The notes: generated from the sequence alone by a model not told the origin. A stretch of DNA of 14,391 nt from Clostridia bacterium (GCA_017461825.1 JAFTXB010000248.1:1-14391), one strand, 5' to 3'; numbered from the stretch's first letter, positions 6,074-13,621 are shown. Numbers and translations are program-made.

Positions 6074-7507
6074 ATGAAGGTAGTGCTGTTTACGCTCAAT
6101 GGCTCATGGTCGCATTCGAGTCTTGCGCTTCGCTGCCTGCGTGAGGATTTGGCAGCAAAAGGGCATGAGGTGGTTTTGATTGAGTACACGCTCCGCGACC
6201 GTACTTCGCATATTCTTGAGCGGCTTTACCGAGAAAAAGCCGATATTTATGGTTTTTCCTGCTACATTTGGAATCTTGACGCGATGCTGACGGTTGGCGA
6301 AACTCTGAAAGGTCTTTTACCCGAAAGCAAAACGGTGCTGGGGGGACCGGAGGTATCGTATGGTACCGAGCGGTTTGCGCAGATGGAGTGGATCGACTGC
6401 ATTGTTTGCGGTGAAGGAGAAGATGCGCTTTGTGAGGTGTGTGATCTGATCGCGCAAAAAAAGCCCCTGCCAAGAATGATGCAGGGGCGAGACGTCTCTA
6501 TTGCGGGACGGGGAATACTCTACCGTGACGGCGAGGCGACGGGTGGAATTCTGTATTACGAATCCTCACGCGGATGTCCGTACTCTTGTGCCTACTGTCT
6601 TTCTTCGGCGACGCGCGGTGTGCGTATGAAGAGCGTTGCGGAGACACTTTCGGATATGGAAGCCTTTGAGCGGCTGAACACAGATTTTCGGATCATCAAA
6701 TTTGTTGATCGCACCTTTAACGCCGATATTGCACGGGCGAACGCGATCTGGCGTGAATTGTTGGATGAACGCTTTACAAAGCACTATCATTTTGAGGTGT
6801 GCGCGTCGCTGTTGAATGAGGAAAGCTTTGACATCCTTTCACGCTTTCCCAAAGGGAAGATCCAGCTTGAATTCGGGCTTCAAAGCACCAATCCCGAGAC
6901 GCTTGCGGCATCGTCGCGGCATATTGATCCTATCCGTGTGATCGAAGCCGTGCGACGGGTGTATGCGATGGGAAATATTCACGTGCATCTGGATCTGATC
7001 GCCGGATTGCCGTATGAGGGTTATACGCGGTTTGCAAAGTCGTTTGACGATGCGTATGGGTGCTGTGATCTTTTGCAGTTGGGATTTCTCAAATTGCTTT
7101 ACGGGACGGCGTTGCGTGAAAAACGTGAAGAGTACGGTTACAAAACGCTTGCCTGTCCGCCGTATACGGTGTTGGAGAGCCGATGGCTGTCCTACACTGA
7201 GATGCAGAAGCTTATGCGGATCGCCGAAGTGCTGGAGCGGTATCTCGAAAGCGGACGGTTTGCGCATGCGCTGTGGTATCTAACACCCTTGATGCGGTCT
7301 CCGTTTGCCTTTTGGGAGGGGCTTTCCGATTATCTGTCGGCGAACGACACGCGCCCCCTTCAAAAAATTTCTCAACCCGACGCCTTTCGCTACCTGTTGG
7401 AATACGGCCGGGATATGAAAGGCGTGGAAGAAAAAGAATTGAAATCAATGCTTGCCGCCGATTTTATGCAGCACGAACATAAAGGCGCTCCTTGGTTTTT
7501 GAAATGA
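6074..7507 (+). CDS. B12-binding-type radical SAM protein, DUF4080 family
   Basis: This 477-residue protein has an N-terminal Rossmann-like B12-binding-type domain (about 1-130, with KVVLFTLNGSW and the conserved LGGPEVSYG near 89-97). A radical SAM core follows, with the cluster motif C168-PYS-C172-AY-C175 binding [4Fe-4S] and S-adenosylmethionine, and later LEFGLQSTNPETL and HVHLDLIAGLPYE strands. The C-terminal region matches what I recall of DUF4080. The classical cobalamin-binding DxHxxG motif is not evident, so actual B12 binding is open. ATG 6074 was preferred over in-frame ATGs at 6068 and 6023 because the purine-rich AAAGGCAGG sits at a better distance and the protein then begins with the conserved KVVLFTLNGS. 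The reaction and substrate are not known. Confidence 0.85.
   Translation: MKVVLFTLNGSWSHSSLALRCLREDLAAKGHEVVLIEYTLRDRTSHILERLYREKADIYGFSCYIWNLDAMLTVGETLKGLLPESKTVLGGPEVSYGTERFAQMEWIDCIVCGEGEDALCEVCDLIAQKKPLPRMMQGRDVSIAGRGILYRDGEATGGILYYESSRGCPYSCAYCLSSATRGVRMKSVAETLSDMEAFERLNTDFRIIKFVDRTFNADIARANAIWRELLDERFTKHYHFEVCASLLNEESFDILSRFPKGKIQLEFGLQSTNPETLAASSRHIDPIRVIEAVRRVYAMGNIHVHLDLIAGLPYEGYTRFAKSFDDAYGCCDLLQLGFLKLLYGTALREKREEYGYKTLACPPYTVLESRWLSYTEMQKLMRIAEVLERYLESGRFAHALWYLTPLMRSPFAFWEGLSDYLSANDTRPLQKISQPDAFRYLLEYGRDMKGVEEKELKSMLAADFMQHEHKGAPWFLK
6456..6488 (-). terminator. Intrinsic-terminator-like hairpin for antisense transcription inside the radical SAM gene
   Basis: GCCCCTGC (6463-6470) and GCAGGGGC (6481-6488) form a perfect 8-bp GC-rich stem with a 10-nt loop. 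On the minus strand the stem is followed immediately by seven T residues (complement of 6456-6462), the textbook layout of a Rho-independent terminator. It lies in the coding region for KKPLPRMMQGR of the plus-strand gene, so it would act only on transcripts running antisense to it. Confidence 0.5.
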
Positions 7508-7572
7508 GCCGGTTTCGCTGCTTTTCCGCGGTATATGTATCGTGTTACCGCAACTTATCACCTCATACAGTG

Positions 7573-7601
7573 TTGAATTATTCATAAATTTATGATATAA
7601 T
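7573..7601 (+). promoter_or_regulatory. Sigma-A promoter for ktrB-ktrA
   Basis: TTGAAT at 7573-7578 and TATAAT at 7596-7601 are separated by 17 bp. The transcript would begin near 7608, leaving a leader of only about 23 nt before ATG 7631. That leaves no room for a c-di-AMP riboswitch of the kind that controls some ktr genes. Confidence 0.8.
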
Positions 7602-7630
7602 AATCAAAAAAAGGATTTTGAGGCTCAACA

Positions 7631-8992
7631 ATGAAAAAAAGAAAGATTTTTTCCTTTTCGACCACCCAGATCATATTGTTTAGCTTTCTTGCTGTCATAC
7701 TGTTTGGCAGTATCTTGCTTGCGTGTCCGTTCAGCACGCAGAGCGGCAAGGCTGTTCCTTATATCGATGCATTGTTTACGGCTACTACGGCAACCTGCGT
7801 AACGGGGCTTGTAACGCTTCCGACAGTTACAACATGGAGCATTTTCGGACAGGTCGTTATTTTGCTGTTGATTCAGGTCGGGGGGCTGGGTATCATTACG
7901 GTCCTGTCGGCATTGATGGTTGCAACGCACCGTAAGATAGGCTTAAAGGACAGCCAATTGATACAAGACGCCTTTAATCTCAATACATTGTCGGGGCTTG
8001 GCACATTTGTAAAAAAGGTAATGATAGGGACGTTTTTGATCGAAGGGATCGGCGCGCTTTTGTATATGACCGTATTCATTCCTGCATTTGGGGCAAAAGG
8101 AATTTGGATATCGGTATTCAATTCGGTTTCTGCTTTTTGCAACGCCGGTATCGATATCATTGCGGAAAACAGTCTTTGTAATTACGCGCAAAATCCAATT
8201 ATCAATACCGTAACAAGCCTGTTGATCATTTTTGGCGGTATCGGATATATCGTATGGTGGGATGTGATACGGGTTTTGAAACAGCTAAAGACACAAAAAC
8301 TCGGGTGCTTTGGTAAATTGACATTGCACAGCAAGATCGTTCTTTCTTCAACCGCGTTTCTTATTGTCGCAGGAGCACTTGCCATTCTCGCTTTTGAATA
8401 TAACAATCCGTTGACAATAGGAAACTATTCACTTTTCGATAAAATTCAGGTCTCATTCTTCCAATCGGTTACTACCAGAACCGCAGGATTTGCTACGGTT
8501 TTGCAGGAAAACCTTACAAATTCATCGGCAATCGTTTGCCTTTTGCTGATGTTTATCGGCGGTTCACCTGTCGGAACCGCAGGAGGAATCAAAACCGCTA
8601 CCGTTGTCGTGCTGGTTGCAACGGCGTATTCGGCAATTCGAAACAAAAACGAGGTGTCTCTGTTTCACAGAAATCTATCCAAGCAGATCATCCGCAAGGC
8701 GGTTGCCGTAGTTTGCATGTCTTTTATTATCATGTTTATGTCAACCGTTTTGCTGGCGGCTGTTACCGATGCACCTGTCATGGACATCCTCTATGAAACA
8801 GTGAGCGCAACCGCAACCGTAGGCTTGACAAGAAATTTGACTCCGTTTTTGAATTTGTATGGAAAGCTGATCATAATTGCCACAATGTATTTCGGAAGAG
8901 TGGGTCCGATCTCTCTTGCCGTTGCATTTCATGTCAAAAAAGAAACAACAAACAATATAAAAAATCCCACAGAGGATATCAGTGTGGGATAG
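7631..8992 (+). CDS. ktrB: KtrB/TrkH-family potassium uptake channel subunit
   Basis: This is the membrane subunit of a Ktr-type potassium transporter, 453 residues, normal for KtrB. It has the four M1-P-M2 repeats of the superfamily. The four filter segments are readable: TCVTGL (55-60), FCNAGID (169-175), TTRTAGFAT (281-289) and SATATVGLT (392-400), each with the filter glycine present. The loop GGSPVGTAGGIKT (310-322) is the gating loop characteristic of KtrB/TrkH. ATG 7631 follows GAGG at 7 nt. The next gene encodes the matching RCK subunit. Family knowledge says such systems are sodium-dependent and gated by ATP/ADP or c-di-AMP binding to the partner; none of that is shown here. Confidence 0.95.
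   Translation: MKKRKIFSFSTTQIILFSFLAVILFGSILLACPFSTQSGKAVPYIDALFTATTATCVTGLVTLPTVTTWSIFGQVVILLLIQVGGLGIITVLSALMVATHRKIGLKDSQLIQDAFNLNTLSGLGTFVKKVMIGTFLIEGIGALLYMTVFIPAFGAKGIWISVFNSVSAFCNAGIDIIAENSLCNYAQNPIINTVTSLLIIFGGIGYIVWWDVIRVLKQLKTQKLGCFGKLTLHSKIVLSSTAFLIVAGALAILAFEYNNPLTIGNYSLFDKIQVSFFQSVTTRTAGFATVLQENLTNSSAIVCLLLMFIGGSPVGTAGGIKTATVVVLVATAYSAIRNKNEVSLFHRNLSKQIIRKAVAVVCMSFIIMFMSTVLLAAVTDAPVMDILYETVSATATVGLTRNLTPFLNLYGKLIIIATMYFGRVGPISLAVAFHVKKETTNNIKNPTEDISVG
8964..8990 (+). other. Hairpin at the ktrB-ktrA junction
   Basis: ATCCCACA at 8964-8971 and TGTGGGAT at 8983-8990 form a perfect 8-bp stem with an 11-nt loop. The stem lies in the last ktrB codons. It ends 1 nt before the GGGGAG Shine-Dalgarno of ktrA (8992-8997). 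There is no U-tract, so it is not a terminator. It could serve translational tuning or mRNA processing. Confidence 0.55.
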
Positions 8993-9002
8993 GGGAGTAG
9001 AT

Positions 9003-9653
9003 ATGGGTATTCATAAATCGTATGCTGTATTCGGTCTTGGACGGTACGGAAGAGCTGTTGCAACAGAGCTTGTGAACAGCGGCGCAGAGGTGTTGGCTGT
9101 CGATTTTGATGAAACGATCGTAAATTCCGCAATATCCGAAATTCCTTTTTGTAAATGCGCGGATATTACCGATGCGGAGATCATAAAACAGCTTGGTATT
9201 GCCAATGTCGATGTTGTGATCGTTGCAATGGCGAATAATCTTGAGGCGAGCGTTATGGCGGTTATGCTGTGTAAGGAAGTTGGCGTAAAGACCGTTATTG
9301 TAAAATGCGCAAATGAAATGCACCGAAAAATTTTGAGCAAGGTCGGTGCGGATAAGGTCGTTTTTCCCGAAAATGAATCGGGAGTAAGGCTTGCCAAAAA
9401 CCTGCTAAGCTCGGGGTTTGTTGATATGATCGAACTTTCCGATGATGTTTCGCTGATAGAGCTTGACATAAAGACAGAATGGATCGGAAAAACACTGATC
9501 GAATTGAGCTTGAGAAAAAAATATGGGATCAATGTTATTGCGATCCGTATGAACCATGGGGTGGAGACCGATATTGATCCAACTGTGAAATTGGACAGTT
9601 CCATGAAGCTCATTGTCATTGCAAACAGGTCAAAGCTTCGAAAGTTAAAATAA
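9003..9653 (+). CDS. ktrA: KtrA/TrkA-family potassium uptake regulatory subunit
   Basis: This is the cytoplasmic RCK subunit that gates KtrB, 216 residues. The N-terminal RCK_N Rossmann domain has the nucleotide motif GLGRYG (11-16) and the ribose-binding acidic residue in LAVDFDE (D34). The C-terminal part (about 135-216, SLIELDIKTEWIGKTLIELS onward) matches an RCK_C domain. ATG 9003 is chosen because GGGGAG lies 5 nt upstream; an in-frame start at 8982 would overlap ktrB. It sits 10 bp after ktrB and is surely co-transcribed. It ends 2 bp from the end of the convergent acetyltransferase gene, with no terminator between them. Confidence 0.95.
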   Translation: MGIHKSYAVFGLGRYGRAVATELVNSGAEVLAVDFDETIVNSAISEIPFCKCADITDAEIIKQLGIANVDVVIVAMANNLEASVMAVMLCKEVGVKTVIVKCANEMHRKILSKVGADKVVFPENESGVRLAKNLLSSGFVDMIELSDDVSLIELDIKTEWIGKTLIELSLRKKYGINVIAIRMNHGVETDIDPTVKLDSSMKLIVIANRSKLRKLK

Positions 9654-9655
9654 CA

Positions 9656-10417
9656 TCAGTCAAATGCCAGACCGAAATAAGAAGGCGGGATGGTGTCGGT
9701 ATCATCCAAAGGATAGAACATGGCAAAGGGAATACCGTTTCCGGGAACACGAAAAAGACCTTGGGAGGCGTTTAAGCTATGCACGATAGCGGGTGCGATA
9801 TCCTTGTTTCCCAACAGCTCCAACCCGTAAAGCACATCCGCCTCGCTTCGGGCTGTCAGTAAAAATCCGTCTCCCGCGTAAAAATCGGCTTGCTGTTTTA
9901 AAAAATCCAAATTTTCATTTTCCTGCACAACTCCGTTTTTCGGTAACAGTGCTCGGCGGAGTATGGCATATTCCTTTGCACCGATCTGCCGAATTGCTAC
10001 AGTATCTGCCGAAGCCTTGCAACGTATTTCGCTGAGATAACTGCATGTTTGATAGCCGATCTTTTTGTAAAAATCAAATAGCTTTGGGCTACCGGGTACC
10101 AAAAGGGCACCGTGGTAGCCCAGTTCTTTTAAATGCCTGTGCGTATCCTCCATCAGCGCACGGCAAAGCCCTTGTCCGCGATGAGATTTTAGAGTGGCAA
10201 TGGCATACAGATAGGCAATTTGTTTGCTATGATACGAACAGTTAAACCAATAAAGTGCCGCAACAACATCGCCGTTTTCCGTAACGCAGCGGCAACGGTC
10301 ACTGTGAAAGGCTGTTTTTTCAAACATGTCCAAAAATGCATCCGAATCTCCAAAAGCTTCCTGCCACAGTGTTTTGAGCGCGGGAATATAGCTCTGTTTC
10401 GGTGTTTCAATAGTCAT
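9656..10417 (-). CDS. GNAT-family N-acetyltransferase
   Basis: This is a probable acetyl-CoA-dependent acyltransferase of 253 residues. The N-terminal half is a GNAT domain: beta strands around VVAALYWFNC and AYLYAIATLKS, the acetyl-CoA pyrophosphate-binding signature HRGQGLCRAL (79-88), and the late motif FDFYKKIGY (114-122). The extra C-terminal region of about 120 residues is not recognised. It may be a second, degenerate GNAT-like domain or substrate domain. ATG 10417 has GGAGG 6 nt upstream and overlaps the end of the DUF2156 gene by 11 bp, indicating translational coupling. Substrate unknown. Confidence 0.82.
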   Translation of the reverse strand: MTIETPKQSYIPALKTLWQEAFGDSDAFLDMFEKTAFHSDRCRCVTENGDVVAALYWFNCSYHSKQIAYLYAIATLKSHRGQGLCRALMEDTHRHLKELGYHGALLVPGSPKLFDFYKKIGYQTCSYLSEIRCKASADTVAIRQIGAKEYAILRRALLPKNGVVQENENLDFLKQQADFYAGDGFLLTARSEADVLYGLELLGNKDIAPAIVHSLNASQGLFRVPGNGIPFAMFYPLDDTDTIPPSYFGLAFD

Positions 10418-11342
10418 AGCCGTCCTCCAAAAGACATGCCCAACATTTTTTCACCATATGATGGGGGCGGTAGCTTTGTTTTGCGCGGCGTAAGCCCTCA
10501 AGCCCCATATCCTCCTCACGGTTTAAAAAGAGGACTTTTGGGTATTTGTTTCGTATATAGCGCGCAAATTCACAGTTGATGGCGGTATAAGCACCGTTAA
10601 CATCCGGGCGTGCTTTTTCAAAATGGACATCCATAGTATCTTCGGACAGGCGGCTGGCAAGTGTAACCGCCAAAACTTCCTCACCGTTCAAAAGCACCAA
10701 GCCATCCAGTTCCAGCTCGCGGTAATCGCGAAATGCCTTTTCAAGCGCCGCCTGCTCCATAAGGTAGTCGCTATTCGGGTTTTCTTCCAAGCGAACACGG
10801 TACCAGTCGGCAACCATTTGTTTGACTTGTTTTATATTCGCGTCCTCAAGCGGCTGCACCGTGTAATTTGGAAAGGCTTCTTTAAAGCGATGCAAATGAT
10901 TGCGTTTGCCGTGATATTTTTTGCCCTTCAAATCTGCCAGATCGTCAATTGCATATACATAGTCAAAGGAGCCCTCGTCACAATGAAAACGGAATTCTCC
11001 CGGATAAAGCTCTTCCAAGGTCTTTTTTGCCTGTTCGCCCAGCCCTGTAATGCGGCAGGGGATCTCTCTTGCACGCGCATCGGCGATAATGGCATCAAGG
11101 ACCTCTTTTTTGTTTCCGCAACCGACGGGATAGGGATAAACGCTGCGGCGATCGAACTGAGAAAACAGTGCGATATGACCGTGGACAACGGCAAGCTTTT
11201 GCCGCCCCCACAGATACAAATTGGCAAAGGAAAATTCGCAACCGCGCTCATTTCCGTCTGTCGCATAGCTTTCGTACAGCGTTTTGTCCTGTAAAACGAT
11301 GGGTTGAAACTGTATTCTTGTGATCGGTTTCGTTTCAATCAT
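10407..11342 (-). CDS. DUF2156 protein (phosphatidylglycerol lysyltransferase C-terminal-like fold)
   Basis: This 311-residue soluble protein resembles DUF2156, whose fold is that of the aminoacyl-transferring C-terminal domain of MprF (tandem GNAT-like). Recognisable segments are CEFSFANLYLWG (35-46), KKYHGKRNHLHRFKEAFPNY (141-160), VHFEKARPDVNGAYTAINCE, and near the end NREEDMGLEGLRRAKQSYRP followed by VKKC. No membrane segment is present, so unlike full MprF it does not carry a lipid flippase part. ATG 11342 is chosen because GAGGG lies 5 nt upstream; a TTG at 11378 would overlap the pdxK end. Whether it transfers amino acids from aminoacyl-tRNA is unknown. Confidence 0.83.
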   Translation of the reverse strand: MIETKPITRIQFQPIVLQDKTLYESYATDGNERGCEFSFANLYLWGRQKLAVVHGHIALFSQFDRRSVYPYPVGCGNKKEVLDAIIADARAREIPCRITGLGEQAKKTLEELYPGEFRFHCDEGSFDYVYAIDDLADLKGKKYHGKRNHLHRFKEAFPNYTVQPLEDANIKQVKQMVADWYRVRLEENPNSDYLMEQAALEKAFRDYRELELDGLVLLNGEEVLAVTLASRLSEDTMDVHFEKARPDVNGAYTAINCEFARYIRNKYPKVLFLNREEDMGLEGLRRAKQSYRPHHMVKKCWACLLEDGYDY

Positions 11343-11370
11343 GGTATCCCTCTTATCGGTTTTGTTTTTA

Positions 11371-12201
11371 TTATGCAAGCATATCCATCAGATCACGCAG
11401 GGCGGTTTCAAATTTTACGCCGTACCAATGATCGGCATCGCCTTGGGTATTCTCGATGCATTTTACCGTGTAATCAGCCGCGATCTTTGCCGAATCAAAT
11501 AAGCTTTTGCCGTTCATATATGCACCCGTGAAAGCAGACGCGTAGACATCTCCCGTTCCGTGACTGCCCTTTGCAATGCGATTGTGTTCGTAGTAGCTGA
11601 CGTTTCCGTTTTCATATATCACAACACCGGTTTTTTCGGGGGTGTATCCAACACCCGTCAAAACGACCGTTTTTGCGCCAAGCTCGGCAAGCCGATCCAG
11701 CAGATCTGTGATATAGCTTTCATCATAGGTCTCACGGTATTCCGCCCCCGAAAGATAGCACGCCTCGGTAATGTTGGGGAGCAGTATATCGGCAGAAGCG
11801 CATAGGGGCTTCATAGCCTCTACGTACTTTTCGTCGAATATGGAATACAGCTTTCCGTTGTCAGCCATTGCGGGGTCAACGATCCTGACACAGTCGTCGG
11901 TACCCATTGTGGAAAGAATATCCTTTACGTATTCGATCTGCTTGATACTGCCGAGATATCCCGTATAGATCGCTTGAAAACGGATATTTTCACTTTGCCA
12001 ATGCTTTTGGATGGCAGGCATATCGTCGGTGAGATCGCGGAAGGTATAGCCTTGAAACCCACCCGTATGGCTGGATAGAACGGCAGAGGGCAGAATGCAG
12101 GTCTCCATTCCGCAAGCCGAGAGGATCGGCAGGGCAACCGTCAGCGAGCATTGACCGACACATGAGATATCTTGAATTGTTAAAATCTTTTTGTACGACA
12201 T
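11371..12201 (-). CDS. pdxK: Pyridoxal/pyridoxamine kinase
   Basis: This 276-residue ribokinase-fold kinase would phosphorylate pyridoxal, pyridoxine or pyridoxamine with ATP in vitamin B6 salvage. Support comes from the N-terminus LTIQDISCVGQCSLTVALP, the segment LSSHTGGFQGYT (42-53), GYLGSIKQ (81-88), VDPAMADNGKLY (108-119), and the catalytic anion-hole motif GTGD (215-218), with D218 as the expected base. The length is normal for PdxK/PdxY. ATG 12201 follows AAGGAG at 7 nt. The divergent neighbour is a MocR/PdxR-type regulator that normally senses pyridoxal phosphate, which supports the B6 assignment. The symbol pdxY would be equally defensible. Confidence 0.92.
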   Translation of the reverse strand: MSYKKILTIQDISCVGQCSLTVALPILSACGMETCILPSAVLSSHTGGFQGYTFRDLTDDMPAIQKHWQSENIRFQAIYTGYLGSIKQIEYVKDILSTMGTDDCVRIVDPAMADNGKLYSIFDEKYVEAMKPLCASADILLPNITEACYLSGAEYRETYDESYITDLLDRLAELGAKTVVLTGVGYTPEKTGVVIYENGNVSYYEHNRIAKGSHGTGDVYASAFTGAYMNGKSLFDSAKIAADYTVKCIENTQGDADHWYGVKFETALRDLMDMLA

Positions 12202-12239
12202 GAGTATTCTCCTTGTTTTAAGAAATTTTTCATTTCCAC

Positions 12240-12268
12240 TTGCCTTTTTGATAAAAATATTATATAAT
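12240..12268 (+). promoter_or_regulatory. Sigma-A promoter for the MocR-type regulator
   Basis: TTGCCT at 12240-12245 and TATAAT at 12263-12268 are spaced 17 bp apart. The -10 box lies inside a perfect 16-bp palindrome (12256-12271) that also gives a TATAAT on the other strand. Confidence 0.7.
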
Positions 12269-12271
12269 ATT
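12256..12271. promoter_or_regulatory. 16-bp palindrome carrying both divergent -10 boxes
   Basis: AATATTATATAATATT is its own reverse complement. It contains TATAAT on the plus strand (12263-12268) and TATAAT on the minus strand (12264-12259), overlapping by 2 bp. RNA polymerase could not occupy both promoters at once. A dimeric regulator could also bind the site. Confidence 0.65.
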
Positions 12272-12287
12272 TCTGATGATATTAAAA
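12259..12287 (-). promoter_or_regulatory. Candidate sigma-A promoter for pdxK-DUF2156-GNAT
   Basis: On the minus strand TATAAT (12264-12259) lies 17 bp downstream of TTTTAA (12287-12282). The -10 box is perfect and the -35 box weak, which would suit an activator-dependent promoter of the kind PdxR-type proteins control. Confidence 0.5.
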
Positions 12288-12318
12288 TAGTCAGAAAAGG
12301 AGAAGATTATATAACCAG

Positions 12319-13404
12319 ATGAAATATAAAGTTGATAAGAACCAACGACCCGCATATCTTCAAATCTACAGGCAGATCAAGGAGGATATTGTTAATGGGA
12401 TCTTTTCATTTGGCGAAAAGCTTCCATCTAAACGACTGCTTGCCGACGAAACCGAAACGAGCACCGTGACGGTAGAACATGCCTATATGTTGCTGTGTGA
12501 TGAGGGCTATGTTGAGGCACGGGAGCGGAGCGGTTTTTTTGTGATCTTTCGAAAAAACGACGGCTTTGCGGCATCTGTCGAGACACGCGCAACACATGCG
12601 CGTTTTACTCACATCGGACACGCATATCCCGATTTTCCGTTTTCGGTATTGAGCAAAACCATGCGTGCTGTTCTTACCGATTATGAAGAAATCGTTTTGG
12701 AAAGATCTCCAAACATGGGGCGTACAGAGCTCCGTGAAGTGTTGAAGCATTATCTCGCGCGAAATCGCGGAATGACGGTGGAGCTCGAGCAGATCGTGAT
12801 TGGATCGGGTGCCGAATATCTTTACGGTTTGATTATCGGGCTGCTTGGCAGAGGACGTATCTATGGGATCGAATCGCCGTCCTACAAAAAAATTGAGCAG
12901 GTATACCGCGCGCAGGAGGTTGAGTATGAAGCACTTTCTCTTACGCAGGAGGGAATTGACAGCGAGGCGTTGTTTAGCACCCGCGCCAACGTTTTACATA
13001 CCACTCCGTACCGCAGTTATCCAACCGGTGTTACAGCATCGGCAAGCAAGCGTCACGAGTATATCCGCTGGTCGGGAGTGGGGGAACGGTTTATTATTGA
13101 GGATGATTTTGAGTCGGAGTTTTCGGTTTCCACTAAGCCCGAGGATACGTTGTTTTCGCTGTCTCCGCTTGACAATGTTATCTATCTCAACACTTTTTCA
13201 AAAACGATCTCACCTGCGTTGAGAGTGGGTTATATGGTGATTCCCCGTCAATTGGTGCCCGTATTTACAGAAAAATTAGGCTTTTATTCGTGTACCGTTC
13301 CCACTTTTGAGCAGCTCGTGCTCGCCCGACTTATCGAGAGCGGAAATTTTGAACGCCACATCAATCGCGTCAGAAGAAACAAGCGCAAGGAATTGTCAAA
13401 ATAA
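12319..13404 (+). CDS. MocR/PdxR-type GntR regulator with aminotransferase domain, C-terminally truncated
   Basis: This is a likely PLP-responsive transcription regulator. The N-terminal GntR winged helix (about 10-75) reads AYLQIYRQIKEDIVNG, LPSKRLLAD and VEHAYMLLCDEGYVEARERSG. A fold-type I aminotransferase-like domain follows with TTPYRSYPTGV (228-237), EDDFESEF (261-268) and NTFSKTISPALRVGY (291-305), where K295 is the expected PLP Schiff-base lysine. The protein stops at HINRVRRNKRKELSK, residue 361. Most relatives are about 440-490 residues and continue for roughly 90-110 more, so the small C-terminal subdomain is missing. No continuation is visible in other frames downstream. AAGGAG sits about 16 nt before ATG 12319, unusually far. 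Divergence from pdxK suggests it controls that operon, if still functional. Confidence 0.85.
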   Translation: MKYKVDKNQRPAYLQIYRQIKEDIVNGIFSFGEKLPSKRLLADETETSTVTVEHAYMLLCDEGYVEARERSGFFVIFRKNDGFAASVETRATHARFTHIGHAYPDFPFSVLSKTMRAVLTDYEEIVLERSPNMGRTELREVLKHYLARNRGMTVELEQIVIGSGAEYLYGLIIGLLGRGRIYGIESPSYKKIEQVYRAQEVEYEALSLTQEGIDSEALFSTRANVLHTTPYRSYPTGVTASASKRHEYIRWSGVGERFIIEDDFESEFSVSTKPEDTLFSLSPLDNVIYLNTFSKTISPALRVGYMVIPRQLVPVFTEKLGFYSCTVPTFEQLVLARLIESGNFERHINRVRRNKRKELSK

Positions 13405-13587
13405 AAAATTCGTAATTTTACAAAGCAATGCCGTTTAGGTAAGCTTTTAATCGCAATGTAAGATCAAACCAATGTGAGAACGGTCTTGACCGATCCCTAC
13501 AAAAGTTTGTACAAACATAGAGTAAAGAAGTTTTTCCTTAACTAAATGACATTGTTTTTCAAAGCGCGGAGTTTTTTTCTTTTTCAC
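13405..13587. other. Non-coding stretch with two small palindromes
   Basis: No open reading frame with coding character is seen, and all frames are broken by stops. The stretch holds CGGTCTTGACCG (13481-13492, 5-bp stem, 2-nt loop), followed by the perfect 12-bp palindrome GTTTGTACAAAC (13505-13516). Neither is followed by a proper U-tract. The first, read on the minus strand with its flank (GTAGGGATCGGTC), faintly resembles GTAGGGGCGGG-type intergenic repeats of Clostridia. Confidence 0.45.
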
Positions 13588-13616
13588 TTGACAATTTGTT
13601 TGGAGTGTGCTATAAT
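13588..13616 (+). promoter_or_regulatory. Consensus sigma-A promoter for the cobalamin riboswitch transcript
   Basis: TTGACA (13588-13593) and TATAAT (13611-13616) are both perfect, with 17-bp spacing and TGC just before the -10 box (extended -10). This is the strongest promoter in the window. Transcription should begin near 13623, at the first base pairs of the riboswitch. Confidence 0.92.
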
Positions 13617-13621
13617 AACCC

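Noticed and set aside
7528..7551. GCGGTA...TACCGC hairpin after the radical SAM gene as a terminator
   Set aside because: The stem is 6 bp with a 12-nt loop and is not followed by a T-tract, so it is too weak to call.
9011..9619. 202-codon minus-strand frame opposite ktrA
   Set aside because: The Ser/Ile/Thr-rich composition is that of an antisense shadow. ktrA is well supported on the other strand.
10623..11294. 223-codon plus-strand frame opposite the DUF2156 gene
   Set aside because: It is the antisense shadow of a gene with recognisable family motifs, and it has no recognisable domain.
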